From Dryas octopetala (lineage: Eukaryota; Streptophyta; Magnoliopsida; Rosales; Rosaceae), in assembly GCA_963921425.1 (NCBI GenBank), contig OY992833.1, positions 22,963,454 to 23,027,453 on the forward strand: DNA of 64,000 nt, read 5' to 3'. Position numbers and translations under genes: made by a program. Below, one piece after another: positions 46,801-57,960 of this stretch. The notes beneath the pieces were generated by a model. That model did no database searches, was not told where the DNA came from, and saw only the letters and a program-made list of their open reading frames with translations. How positions within the stretch are numbered: the stretch's first letter is position 1; each line of letters begins with the position of its first letter.

Positions 46801-49800
46801 AGATGCTAATGATGATGATGTTGCTCATGAGATAGCATTGGCATTGACTCATGCTTCGCAGAGAGGTGGTTCTCCCCTAGTTTCTTGGACACCTAAGAGA
46901 AAAGCCAAAGGCACTACACCATCACCTGTTTGGAAGGGTGAAAGAATGGTAATATTATTATTTAAAAGAAAGCATCCTTGCTTCTCAAAAACTATTTCCA
47001 GATAATAATTTAATCGTTCATGATCCCTTCTTTCATTTAGTTTGCAGAATCAGAATTGACTATTTCCAGTCTCCGTGGTAGTGAAATGGATGAAGGTGGT
47101 TGTGAATTAAGCTTAGGAAGCACAGAAACTGATAATGGAGACTATGACAGAGATGAAAGGTATGAAATGGGTAGAGAAGGCACTGGTACTCAACAAAGGG
47201 GGAAGAGACACTTTGTAAAGAAGCAAGAAGTTGAAGAGAGTAAAAACAATCACCTTGAAGACATAAAAGAAGCATGTAGTGGAACAGAGGAAGGGCATAA
47301 ACTAGGTACTATCAAGGGAAAGCTTGAAACTAAAGTTGTGGATGTGAAAGTTGCGAGGTCCTTTTATAAGGATACAAGAAAGAAAAGTAAAAAAGCTCTG
47401 ATCGGAGGAGGTATGTTAGCAATATTTTAAGCCAGGCTCTCTCCCCCTTCTTAACCTCTCTTCCCATGTAACACTAATATCTGGTATTCTTGTATACAAC
47501 CTGTTTTCTTTACAATTTCCGGCTAGATACTTTTGATTTGTATAACAGGTATCTTTGAGGTAGGTTTGGCTCTTTTGCTATTTTCTCGCATTTCTCTTTG
47601 AGACATCTGGGTTATTTTGGCTTTTGTGTTCGTGTCTGTATCTAACCATCTAGAAAAACATGAGTACTCTATAGTGTTAAAAAAAAACTATCTTGAGTGT
47701 AGACAAGGCAACTTATTGCTTTCCACTTTTGTTTTCAGTTTCAACTTTAGATATGATCACTCTGTTTTCCATCCAATCTGTTGAAGCATGTTCTGATATT
47801 ATTCATTCCAACTGTGCTCTCCATGTAGATGAAGGCTCTCCCTTTGATGCGCTACAAACTTTGGCAGATCTATCCTTGATGATGCCCGAAACAACTGCTG
47901 ATACGGGTAAGACATTTGTGCTCTGTCAAATAAGCTTTTCTGATGCTATTCTGCAAGGACCACTGGGGTTTATCTCTTTTCGTGTCCTTATTTTAAGGTG
48001 GATATATATAATGCATCTGCATTTTTATTTTTCTCCTTCTAATGCTAGTATACAATATCATAATTCAAAAACGTTCTTATTCTTGTCATTTTAGAGTTAT
48101 GTTACTTGTTACCCTATCAAGGGCTTTTAATGAAATACAATGGATTCATTCGAAATAATTGCTCGCCAATCTCTTTTTATATTTCATAACACTGTTAACG
48201 TGAATTATACTTTGCATGCTTGAATTAAGCTAATATACTGTCTTTTTATCTGTTCTGCTGAGGAGTCTTATGTGTCAATATGTTGCTACAATATGCTTTT
48301 GGCTCTCTTGAGGATGGCAAATCAGTAAACTTTGGGTGATGTTAATGATGCGATAGTTTATAGATCCTCTTTAACGGCTACCTAATGTAATTTACTCAAT
48401 CTTTGATTTTTTGTTGGTTATGTGTGTTTAGAGTCATCTGCGCATGTCAACGAAGAAATTTTCAATATGGCTAACAAGTCTAAACTGAAAGGAAGTCGTT
48501 CAATTTCTGGCGTTGAAGGCACTGCTTTTAAAACATCTAAACTTGGAAAACTCAAAGAGGGAGTTCACCAGTCTAACGCTGGAATGCAAAAAAGAAAACA
48601 GAAGTCATTGCCATCTAAAGTAAGGACAATAGCACTTTCCCTACAAATTGATCCACTTTTGCTTTACTTGTGGTACTCAAATATGGTCCATCTGGTAGTG
48701 GCATGAATTCCTGACCAGGTGTGACATTATTTAGTTGCAGATATATAAGAATGAAGCTCAAACTGACTGTCATTGGAGTGACAATCAAAAGATTGAGGTG
48801 GGTATGTCTTTTCACCTTAACTTCACAAAGTTTTCACTTTTCAGTGACTTTGTTATTACTTTTAAAAAAATCTAGATCTTATATACTAAATAAGTCTAGT
48901 AGGTATTCTTTTTTTCTACAAAGGCAAATAAGGCTCGACATACTTATCTTCAGAAGGGAATGTCTCCTTTCCTTTGTTTGATCCCTTAAAAAAAGGTTTT
49001 GGTACAGAGCAAGATACTTTCTTTATACTTGCTATGTTTTATAAGCTGATCAAAGTGGATATGATATTCTTGCCCTTTTATTTTAATCAATTCCTCTAGT
49101 TATACTATTAACTTCCATATCTGATTCTGTTGTAATCAGAAAGGAAGCCTCATATTTTTGCATCGAAATTATTAAGGGTTGTGTTCCTCTTATAGTCTTA
49201 TTTCTTTTTGAAAGCTCAGTACAGACTTCGGATTGAAATTATAATTTCATGTTTATCTTGTCGGTTCTTATGGTAGTCACAATATGATATTGTTCTTTTT
49301 AATTTTCATGTGCCTATAATAACTTTTCACTTCTGGTTTTTATACTCCCGCACTTGGTTTCAGGCTACAGAAGAGGTGAAGAAGTCTGTGAATAAAGGTA
49401 AACGGTCTTCTTATACTACGCACCCAAAGCAACGGAAATTGGTGAAGCCTCTAGGGAATACCTCTTCTAGTACTGCTCGTAAAAGGGAAGTGAACAATTC
49501 AGGTTTATCAACTGTACAAGTTCCATCTGCAAACCAGCCCAACTTACCTATGAAAGACAGGAGTAAATGGAAGATGGACATACAGAAAGATACAAAGTCT
49601 TTTGAGAGTATTTTAGACAACCTGCCTAATAAACCGATTCCTGCATTTCATAACAGGGAACTAAATCTTAAGGTCAAACATGTGCCATCACTTATATTGC
49701 CATATGATTTTCTTGAATCTTTGATTATGTTTCATATATAGGTCTACATTGCATTTACAGGAAAAACTTTCTAATTGCTTATCTCGTCATCAAGTGCGGA

Positions 49801-52800
49801 GGTGGTGTGCTTTTGAATGGTTTTACAGTGCAATTGATTACCCATGGTTTGCTAAAAGGGAGTTTGTGGAGTACTTGAATCATGTTGGATTGGGTCATGT
49901 TCCAAGATTGACTCGTGTTGAATGGGGTGTCATAAGGAGGTAAATGCCCCTGATCTGCTTCTTTCACTGGCAATTCATATTGCCTTTTGCAGAAATTTTT
50001 TATGAAATGTCTGCTGCGAAATATTTTATTGGTACTTGTTGGTGCAGTTCCCTTGGCAGACCACGGAGATTTTCTGAGCAGTTTCTGAAAGAAGAAAAAG
50101 AGAAGCTTAATCAGTACCGGGAGTCTGTTAGAAAGCATTATGCTGAACTTAATGCTGGCTCAAGGGAAGGACTTCCAACTGATTTAGCTCGGCCATTATC
50201 AGTTGGGCAACATGTCATTGCTTTTCATCCCAAGGCAAGAGAGATCCATAATGGAATTGTACTAACTGTTGGCCATAATAGGTGTTGTGTTCAGTTTGAC
50301 CAGCCTGAACTAGGGGTTGAATATATCTTGGTAATTAGCTTCCCTGATCACATTACTTTATGACATAATTACATTTTCATTTAAATATCAAGAAACCATT
50401 GTCAATTTTTGTATGCCTTTCAACCGTGCTGCATCAATTTCTAGCTCTAGAATGTAATTGTGAGAGCATTTTTGTGTTTTTTTTTTCTTTAGTTCTTTTC
50501 CATTGACAGCTTACAATTTTCACTCTTGAACTCAAACTATTTTAGTAGACAGGGCAATGTTTGTCTTTCATGTTGTTGTTCCTTTCTAATGGCTAGGTGT
50601 AATGACTTTCATCACAGGATATTGATTGCATGCCCTTAAATCCAGCGGAAAATTTGCCTGCTTCTTTCACAATGCACAATGTCATTGTCAACAAATATAT
50701 TGAGAACTTTAAGGAGCTCAAGATTAATGAACAACTGAAAAAAGGGAAGACTGAAGGGTATATGAAGATTGCCTCTAGCGACAACCTGCATAGCACTGAT
50801 GTTCGATGTGCTATTCCGCCATCAACCCTTCATATCAATAAATCATCAAAGCAAACAGAGGTTAGTTGTGATTCCAGTTGCCAAACATATTTTGGTTATT
50901 TTTATAAATCATCAAAATAAAGAATAATTATGCCATTTTCTAAGTAGAAACTGTTTTGGCTAGGGGAACTCATCAAGATTTACCGTACAAGCTAAAGTTG
51001 GGCCTGGTGAGACTGCTAGTACAAAAGTGGAAAATTCTTCAAGTCCTGCTCAGATCCAAGCAAAGGAAGCTGATGTAAAAGCTTTATTTGAGTTGACTCG
51101 CGCACTTGACAAAAAGGTGTACTGCTGGATAAATATTTTTATATCAATCTTAGATGCAACCATTGGAAAAATGTCTTATATTTAGAGGGGTAAAAAGTGA
51201 TTATACCTATTCAACTCCTGTCAATATTGGTAAATGAGAATTGAATTGATGGATCATGTTGAAACTTGTAGGAAGCTGTGGTCTCTGAGCTGAGGCGCAT
51301 GAATGATGAGGTTTTGGAAAGCCAAAGAGATGGAGACAACTCTATCAAGGATTCTGAGCCTTTTAAAAAGGAATATGCTGCTGTACTCTTACAGTTGCAT
51401 GAGGTTAATGACCAGGTATTAGTCTCCATGGTCCCAATGGTAGGTTCATTCCATTTTTTCTATCATGTGCTATCTTGCTTGCAACTATGCAGCAATTAAG
51501 TGACTATTTGAGAGAGAGAGAGAGAGAGAGAGACACAAGCTGATTGCCTTTCGTGTGCAGGTTTCTTCTGCTCTTCTTTGCTTGAGACAACGCAACACAT
51601 ATAGAGGGAGCTCCCCACTTATGTTGGCAAAGCCCATGACTGGTTTAAGCGACCCTGGTGGCCATTTAAGCTCTCGTGGGTATTCTTGTCATGCCCAAGA
51701 ATCAGCATCTCATGTGTATGAAATTGTTGAAGGTTCAAGAGCAAAGGCCCGCAAAATGGTTGATGCAGCTATGCAGGTAGAGTAAGGCCGTCTAATGCTA
51801 TCTTATATCCCAGTCCCTCTGCAGTTATTGCTATGTAAATAAATTAAGATTAGAATGAGGTGATAGTTGATGAGTAAATGTTTGTTTGGGCCCTTGGGGA
51901 GCATATTTTTTGGGTAGTAGTATGTGCTAGGACTTGAATTTAGCAATTGAGGCATACATGTTGCCCAATGATGGTCGCAACTGGGTAAATGGCAGATGAT
52001 TTGGTTTCTAATGAGTGAATCTTTTTGAGCCATGCCACCAGCGTACACAAATGACACTAGCCAATCTATCATGGCCACTTTATTGCATGAACTCCAAAAT
52101 AGTTTTTGTACTCTGACAACAATTTTATCTTAATTACTATTTCAGGCAGTTTCTTCCTTGAGGAGGGAAAATACCCTTGAGAGAATTGAGGAGGTTATAG
52201 ACTTTGTAAGTAAACGGCTTGCAGAGGATGATTTTGGCACGGTAGCAATGGGATCTTCTACCCCTGCAGATCCAGTTCTGGTTTCTCAGGATCAATCAAC
52301 TGCCTTTACATCAAAGCCAATTAGTTGTGCACCTGATCCTAAGTCAAACAATTCATCCAACCAAAATGAAGAAAAAGTCCTTTCAGACCTTATTGCAAAT
52401 TGTGTAGCAGCTTTAGTTATGATTCAGGTAATTATAGTATATGTTGCATAATTTTTGTCGACTGCGTGATTTCTCTCGATGAAATAATCTCATTACCAAA
52501 CCAGAAAGTTGGACTTAGAGCAATTGCCCTTCTTTTGGGGTGACTCCCCTCTGGTTGTGCCTCTTAGCTGCTTTTCACATACAAGTGCTTTTACGATTTG
52601 TTTGTTTGTTGTCAAGTCATCATCTGTTTGAATTTCTAGATTCAATGATCACTTTGTGCCTCGTCAAATTTATCAAAATGTTTTAAATCGTGAGAGGCTT
52701 TGAGTAAATATGCTAATCCTCTCCAAATTTTTCTCAGTCTAGTAATCAAGGTTACTAGATACAAGGTTATATGTTTCCCTTTCCAGTTTGTTGATTATAA

Positions 52801-52999
52801 CATTGATTTTTGATTTTTGCCACACAAAATGCAGACATGTACAGCACGACAGTTTCCACCGGCTGATGTCGCCCAGGTATTAGATCATGCCGTTACTAGT
52901 TTGCAGCCATTTTGTCCACAGAACGTTTCAGTTTATGGAGAGATTCAAAAGTGCATGGGAATTATTAGGAACCAGATACTGGCGCTCGTGCCTACATAG
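43849..52999 (+). CDS. ALY: ALWAYS EARLY (ALY), LIN-9/Mip130-type MuvB subunit
   Basis: Nineteen coding exons: 43849-43953, 44074-44172, 44262-44324, 45569-45646, 45845-46034, 46683-46948, 47041-47410, 47829-47906, 48432-48619, 48741-48797, 49364-49672, 49761-49939, 50048-50330, 50618-50860, 50964-51116, 51272-51415, 51561-51776, 52146-52427, 52835-52999. All are GT-AG and frame-consistent, giving 1155 aa. It starts [24 protein letters not shown] domain lies at about 44-92 ([33 protein letters not shown]). The DIRP domain at about 604-700 has [20 protein letters not shown] and [17 protein letters not shown]; a Tudor-like part follows ([20 protein letters not shown]). LIN-9 homologues scaffold the MuvB/DREAM complex with E2F and MYB3R; in Arabidopsis ALY1-3 pair with TCX proteins. 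Which of ALY2/ALY3 this is cannot be told. Nuclear. Intron 4 carries an antisense LINE. Confidence 0.96.
44358..44404. repeat. Perfect 18-bp inverted repeat in ALY intron 4
   Basis: Left arm 44358-44375 (ATGCATCTGGACTCTATC) pairs without mismatch with 44387-44404 around an 11-nt loop. It lies 33 bp after the exon 4 donor, so it will fold in the pre-mRNA. Confidence 0.85.
44650..45300 (-). mobile_element. 5'-truncated LINE (zf-RVT end) in ALY intron 4
   Basis: On the minus strand 45285-44950 codes the zinc-binding tail of a plant LINE reverse transcriptase: [20 protein letters not shown], then [10 protein letters not shown] and [14 protein letters not shown]. The poly(A) tail appears as a T-run at about 44650-44665. 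Exact 8-bp flanks TTGATGAA lie at 44642-44649 and 45301-45308. The usual His of the finger reads Tyr here, so it is decayed. It is antisense to ALY and wholly intronic. Confidence 0.85.
51510..51533. repeat. (GA)n microsatellite
   Basis: About 12 units in the ALY intron 51416-51560. Confidence 0.9.
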
Positions 53000-53858
53000 A
53001 TTCACTCTGCCTAAATATGCGATGTGCATTGTTTTGTTTATCCTTAACCCTCTATCTACTCAACCATCACCAGAATCAAATACTTGTATAGAAGTATCTT
53101 GAGTATGTTGTATGTATTAGCATTATCAGCACATGAACCTAACATTCATATCTTTTTTTACGTGATGAGGTATATATATAATATAAATGTTGTAGAAAAA
53201 GAGAGATGGTATAAATGTTTTGTGAGAGGTTCTGTTAGAGTTTGGACCTCTTCATTTTCAACAAACTCAAATTGACTTAGCTGGAAATTTTCAAATTGTA
53301 GAGTGGGATTTGAAATTTGTTAACATGGTACGTGCGTACCATGAGCTTATTACATTAACCTTGTTCCAATCTCATTTTTATAGTGTTTTCATCACCACAT
53401 TAATATGTTGATTCCACTTATAAAAGAAATAATACTAATTAAAATTTCCTTCCTTTTTTTTTATATATATCCTTTCTACTTTAAACATCCAAACAAAGAA
53501 AATAGAAAGTTGAATCCTTCAGTTCTCATTCCATTTCCTCTGCATTATTAGAAAAATGTTTTCACCAAGCAAGCACATAATCTGATAGAGCTATGGAAAC
53601 CATACCATTGATTATGTAAATTCTTTTTGTCGGAAAAACTTTTGTTTGGATGTGTTGTTTTCGTTCAGATATCAAATTGTCAGTCTAATAACTCATGTCA
53701 AACTTTCTTGAAAAAAGAAGATTACCCTCCTTTCCATCCAATTCAAGACATACTATCAAGGTCAATTATGTTAAAAACTGAAAATGAAAGAAATTTTTCT
53801 TTACCGAAAAATGAAATAATTCTCGGATGAGACAAAAGTATGGAGAAAATATAATTAT
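53000..53858. other. ALY 3' UTR and intergenic DNA
   Basis: Begins with the ALY 3' UTR. A palindromic GGTACGTGCGTACC at about 53328-53341 is the only notable motif. No gene. Confidence 0.5.
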
Positions 53859-54643
53859 GGCATAAATTCAATTTAGGCACATAACTATATATGCTATTTC
53901 AATGGGGTCCACGAACTTTCAAATATTTCAAATATACACCTGATTTATTATGTAAATTGAAAAATGAAATTTCATCCATCAATTTATTGAGAGATCAGTT
54001 AAATGTCAGCTTGTCTTTTGCTAACGGGGATTAATTGGCGACGTGGCACCAACTCAGCATACATTTCCTGCCAAATGAGCAACACATGTCCACTTGACAC
54101 GGGCCCACACACCCATCACCTCTTTCCCGCTCGTCGAACGCTCTCCTGACCATTTAGTCTCTAAAAAACATCAAGTTTTCCCCCAAATTCGAATATAAAT
54201 ATCTCACTTGTGTTCAACGAGCGAGAAAGAGATGATGAGTTTGTGGACCCGTGTCAGGGGTTAGGTGGACTTGTGTCGCTCATTTGGCGGGAAATGAGCG
54301 ACACGAGTCCACCTAACCCCTAACACAGGAGAGAGTTAATGAGCGACACGGGTCCACCTAACCCCTGACACGGTCCCACAAACTCTCTTTCTCTATTATT
54401 ATTAAATTGTGGGCCCGTATCACTCATTTGGCGGAAAATGTTTGCTGAGATAGCGCCACATCGCCAATTAATCCCAGTCAGCAAAAGCCAAACTGTCATT
54501 TAACTGATTTCTCAACGAATCAATGGACATAAATTCATTTTTCAATTTAGATAATAGATCGGATATATATTTGAAATATTTTAAAGTTCATGAACCTCGT
54601 TGAAATAGTTTTTATAGTTATGTGTTTAAATTGAATTTATGCC
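53859..54643. mobile_element. Mutator-type foldback element, 785 bp
   Basis: Terminal arms of about 240 bp pair (53859-54100 with 54405-54643), starting GGCATAAATTCAATTTA. A perfect 9-bp duplication TATAATTAT lies at 53850-53858 and 54644-54652. The centre holds repeated GAGCGACACG-GTCCACCTAACCCC units forming a second hairpin: 54251-54285 with 54292-54326, a 35-bp stem with two mismatches. No coding capacity. Confidence 0.9.
54286..54294 (-). promoter_or_regulatory. Canonical E2F-type site inside the foldback element
   Basis: GGCGGGAAA (TTTCCCGCC on the minus strand) lies at the loop of the central hairpin. Diverged relatives are at about 54061-54075 and 54428-54438 in the arms. Confidence 0.5.
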
Positions 54644-54932
54644 TATAATTATATAACCACGCAGTTCAACCACTTGCATCAAAGGGATCAATTGAATTCA
54701 ATTGAAATAATGTATAAACCCTGAACCCCCTCTTCTAAATGTACTGGAACAAATTGTTCAAGCTGACAGTAACACTCTATGCAATCAAGCCAAAAAGAAC
54801 AAAATGCAAATGTGCTTTGTTGTACAATGTGGTACAGAAGCATACAACTCACATCTTCCACCTAGCTTTTTGAAGCTCTCTCTATCTAATTCCAATTTCC
54901 AGGCACCAAAATTAAACTATAATTCCATCCAA

Positions 54933-55800
54933 TCACACTTTTAACTTCTTCTTTTTAGGCTTTTTGACCAGAGCAGCACACCCAGTGTCCTCCACTATCT
55001 GCAGCACAACAGAAGTTGGTAGCAATTTAGCAAAAGAGGCATCAACAGAAATCAAAACCCAATTAAAGAAAGTGAATGACAAAAACCCATCAATGAATTG
55101 AAACATTTCTCTCTAAATCACCTTTTGCTTTTTCTTCTTCTGCTTTTTATTCTTTTTCTTCTTCTTGCGTTCAGAATTTCCCACATTTTCTTCTTGTTGA
55201 GTACCCTGCATTTTTGTATAACTTAGAAGCATCATCTTCTTCTGTCTCAAAAGAAAAGCAAACACTGGAAACACTGAAAAAATCACCTCAGCATCAGAGT
55301 CACCGAAGGAGTCTACATGTCGTATGCTTCTTCCAGAATTAGAAGCGCCACCTGAGTACCCCCAACAAAAAAAAAAAACAAACAAATTCTTTCTCATTAC
55401 ATTGATTAAAAAGCAAATGTCTCTGACTAATAAGATGTTGAATGGAAGAGTGTGGTTACTGGCAAAAACGGTGCGTTTTGCGTTCTGGACAGCACGTTCC
55501 AGAAGATTGGGGTTGATGGAGGCCAATCCATCTGGATTCTGCAGCTTTCTTTCGAGAAATTTCGCCAAGGCCGCTGCTTTATTCGTCTTCAACGGACCTC
55601 CAGGATGAGCCAACCTATATGTATATATATATATATATATAATCTCACTCAGAGAACAAAGAAAACCCTAGAAGAAGAAGAAACTGAATAAAATAATACC
55701 TCGGTTGGGGACGAGGAGGAGGTAAAGGTGCGAATTTGCTGCCTCTTAAAGCCCTCTTTTCTTCTTCGCTTAACTCCTCTGCTCTTTCTTCATTCACCAT
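54933..55800 (-). CDS. Small lysine-rich protein, conserved in plants by appearance, unknown function
   Basis: Five exons: 55800-55700, 55614-55460, 55351-55287, 55205-55122, 54998-54933. All are GT-AG and frame-consistent, giving 156 aa. The N-terminus is acidic then Pro-rich (MVNEERAEELSEEEKRALRG, FAPLPPPRPQPR). The middle LAHPGGPLKTNKAAALAKFL and NPNLLERAVQNAKRTVFASG looks like a folded helical core. The C-terminus is two Lys-rich runs (ERKKKKKNKKQKKKKQK and KKPKKKKLKV) that would act as nuclear or nucleolar targeting signals. I do not recognise a named family, but exon phases and low-complexity placement argue for a real gene. The 55619-55641 (TA)n tract lies in intron 1. The intron 2 acceptor is preceded by a T-run and GTTGGGGGTACTCAG. 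Confidence 0.85.
55619..55641. repeat. (TA)n microsatellite
   Basis: Inside intron 1 of the lysine-rich protein gene, a few bases from the exon 2 acceptor. Confidence 0.9.
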
Positions 55801-56081
55801 CTCCGATTCTTCTTCCTTCTCTCTCTGACGACGGCCGAGATCAAAGTAATGTAATTGATATTACTCCGACTGATTTTGTATCCGAAATTTGAAATTAATT
55901 TCGCTAATACTTTTTTTTTTTCTTAAAAATGATTTTATGATCTTTTGGGTAACGAGAAAAACCCACTCATATGGGAAGAAAACTGAAAGGACTCGGAGGG
56001 AAGAGCAGCAATGACAATTGACAAGGGACTAATCAATTATACGGTTCTGTACTTTCGTGCTTGATTGATAATTATTAAAAA

Positions 56082-56099
56082 TTCGACCAAAAAAAGAAA
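56082..56099 (+). mobile_element. Micro-insertion TTCGACC-A7-GAAA with 15-bp TSD
   Basis: GATAATTATT followed by RAAAA (one mismatch) occurs at 56067-56081 and 56100-56114; the A-rich end abuts the right copy. Confidence 0.65.
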
Positions 56100-56323
56100 G
56101 ATAATTATTGAAAAGAAATGTAAAATAATTAAGAAAATTTTAACCATTACTAGGATAGATTGCTCCTTTGCTAGGATGGAGGGTTGGTTTTTTCTTTTGT
56201 TCAATAGATGGAGGGTTACCCAATACCAATAATATCAAACTCATTGTAAGTTGGAAACAACTTGCTATAACTATTAGAAGTATATATTTTGAATAATTAT
56301 CAACATTTCTGAGAATTTTAAAC

Positions 56324-56760
56324 AAGGGTTTATTTCATATTTAGTACTTAAATTTTGACCATTGTCTTAATGTGGTACCTAAATTTTTATTTGTCCCAAT
56401 TGAGTACCTAAACTTTTATTTTGTGTTTAATAGGTACCAAAATGAATTTCTGTTAAAATTGTCAATAAAAGTTAGGGGCAATATAGTCAAAATATATTTT
56501 AATTATTTTCTTTATATGTTTAAAATTATTATAAAAAAAACACAACAAACAAAAAAAAATAAAAAATTATAATTAAAATATAAATTTTTTGAAGTGACTA
56601 TATTGTCTTTAACTTTTGTTGACAATTTTAACAGAAATTCATTTTGGTACCTATTAGACACAAAATAAAAGTTTAAGTACCCAATTGGGACAAATAAAAG
56701 TTTAAGTACCACATTAAGACAATGGTCAAAGTTTAGATACTAAATATGAAAAAAAACCCT
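56324..56760. mobile_element. Foldback MITE, about 437 bp
   Basis: Arms of nearly 190 bp are inverted copies (left AATTTCTGTTAAAATTGTC pairs with right GACAATTTTAACAGAAATT). The ends read AAGGGTTT and AAACCC. A short TTTAAAC occurs at both edges, so the exact target duplication is ambiguous. Confidence 0.8.
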
Positions 56761-56829
56761 TTAAACAATTAGCTCAACTTTCCTTTTTGAAAATACATGG
56801 CATTCTTACATTGGGTTCTATTACATGGT

Positions 56830-57180
56830 TGTATTTTTTAATTCTTAATTTATTTTTTTTCGTTCTTTATTAGTTCACTAACTTTGTGACGTTTCCTATT
56901 ACAGTCTAAAGTTCTAAACCGTCAAATTAACACAAACGGTCATCTATTTTAATCATGTGTCGCGCACGTGGGAACGTTGTTGTGGATCAATATGAAACTA
57001 AATGAAGAATTTGTGGACCACAAAAGTGCCCCATAAGCGCATCACATGACTAAAATATATAGTCATTTGTGCTAATTTGACCCTTTGGATCACAATATGA
57101 AACGTCACAAAGTTAATGGACCAATAAGAAACGACAAAAAAATTATGAACCAATATGAAACTTTTTAAAAAATACATGGA
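56830..57180. mobile_element. Degraded foldback MITE
   Basis: Imperfect arms: TTTGTGACGTTTC near 56884 pairs with GAAACGTCACAAA near 57099, and TTAGTCATGTG-type sequence lies on both sides of the centre. No clear target duplication. Confidence 0.6.
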
Positions 57181-57960
57181 TTAATTGTGCAATTTATTCT
57201 TTTTTATAATATGTGTGCATGTCATGTGCCTCATGGATTGAGACAGGTAACATTTTCCAGTTTAAAGTCTTTTTTTTTTTTTGAGCAGGGTGGAATTTTT
57301 AAAAATTGTATTGGAATATTTGTTTGAGGTTCTTTTTTTCTCCAAATAATGATAACATGTAGCCGTGCACATAGAGAATCTCAAACAGTTGATTGATTTA
57401 CAGCAGGATGTCAAGATATGGTTTGACCTTTATTGAGTTCTCCATTTGCCTGCTACTTACAATACAGTTTGAAGAAGATCCAACCACAATAAGAATATGG
57501 AAGAACCAAAAAGCCAATTACAAGTCCAGAAGTAATCATAGCACAAAATAACTTCAATTGTTCAGCATTCCTCCACATCCCCACCATATTTGAATTTCTT
57601 TTTCCTAATTGCCACAAAAAACTAATACAGGAACCCGGCTATCCAGTAACATCACATCTACATCAGCAGCACAATGTATATAAAATAATAAGGGAGGAGG
57701 GGAAGACCAACAAATTTGGGAGGGAATGAAATTCCCTCAATTTACAGGCCTCTTCTCTAGCCTAAAATCCTAAAAAAACCAGGCAAAGCAAAGAGGCCAA
57801 TCCAATTGTATATTCCAATGAAACCAGAGACCAAGTCACCGTGTAAAATACTGGATTCTTTAATCAACAGTAGGGTAGGAGATGGTCCCCATAAAACATG
57901 TGTGGAGTCGGAGAACCACTGCACAAACCCCCTTCGGACTTTTTCAGCCGTTGCTTTGAG
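57181..57960. other. 3' flank and 3' UTR of the SNF4-like gene
   Basis: No other gene seen. The UTR probably covers the last several hundred bases. Confidence 0.5.
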
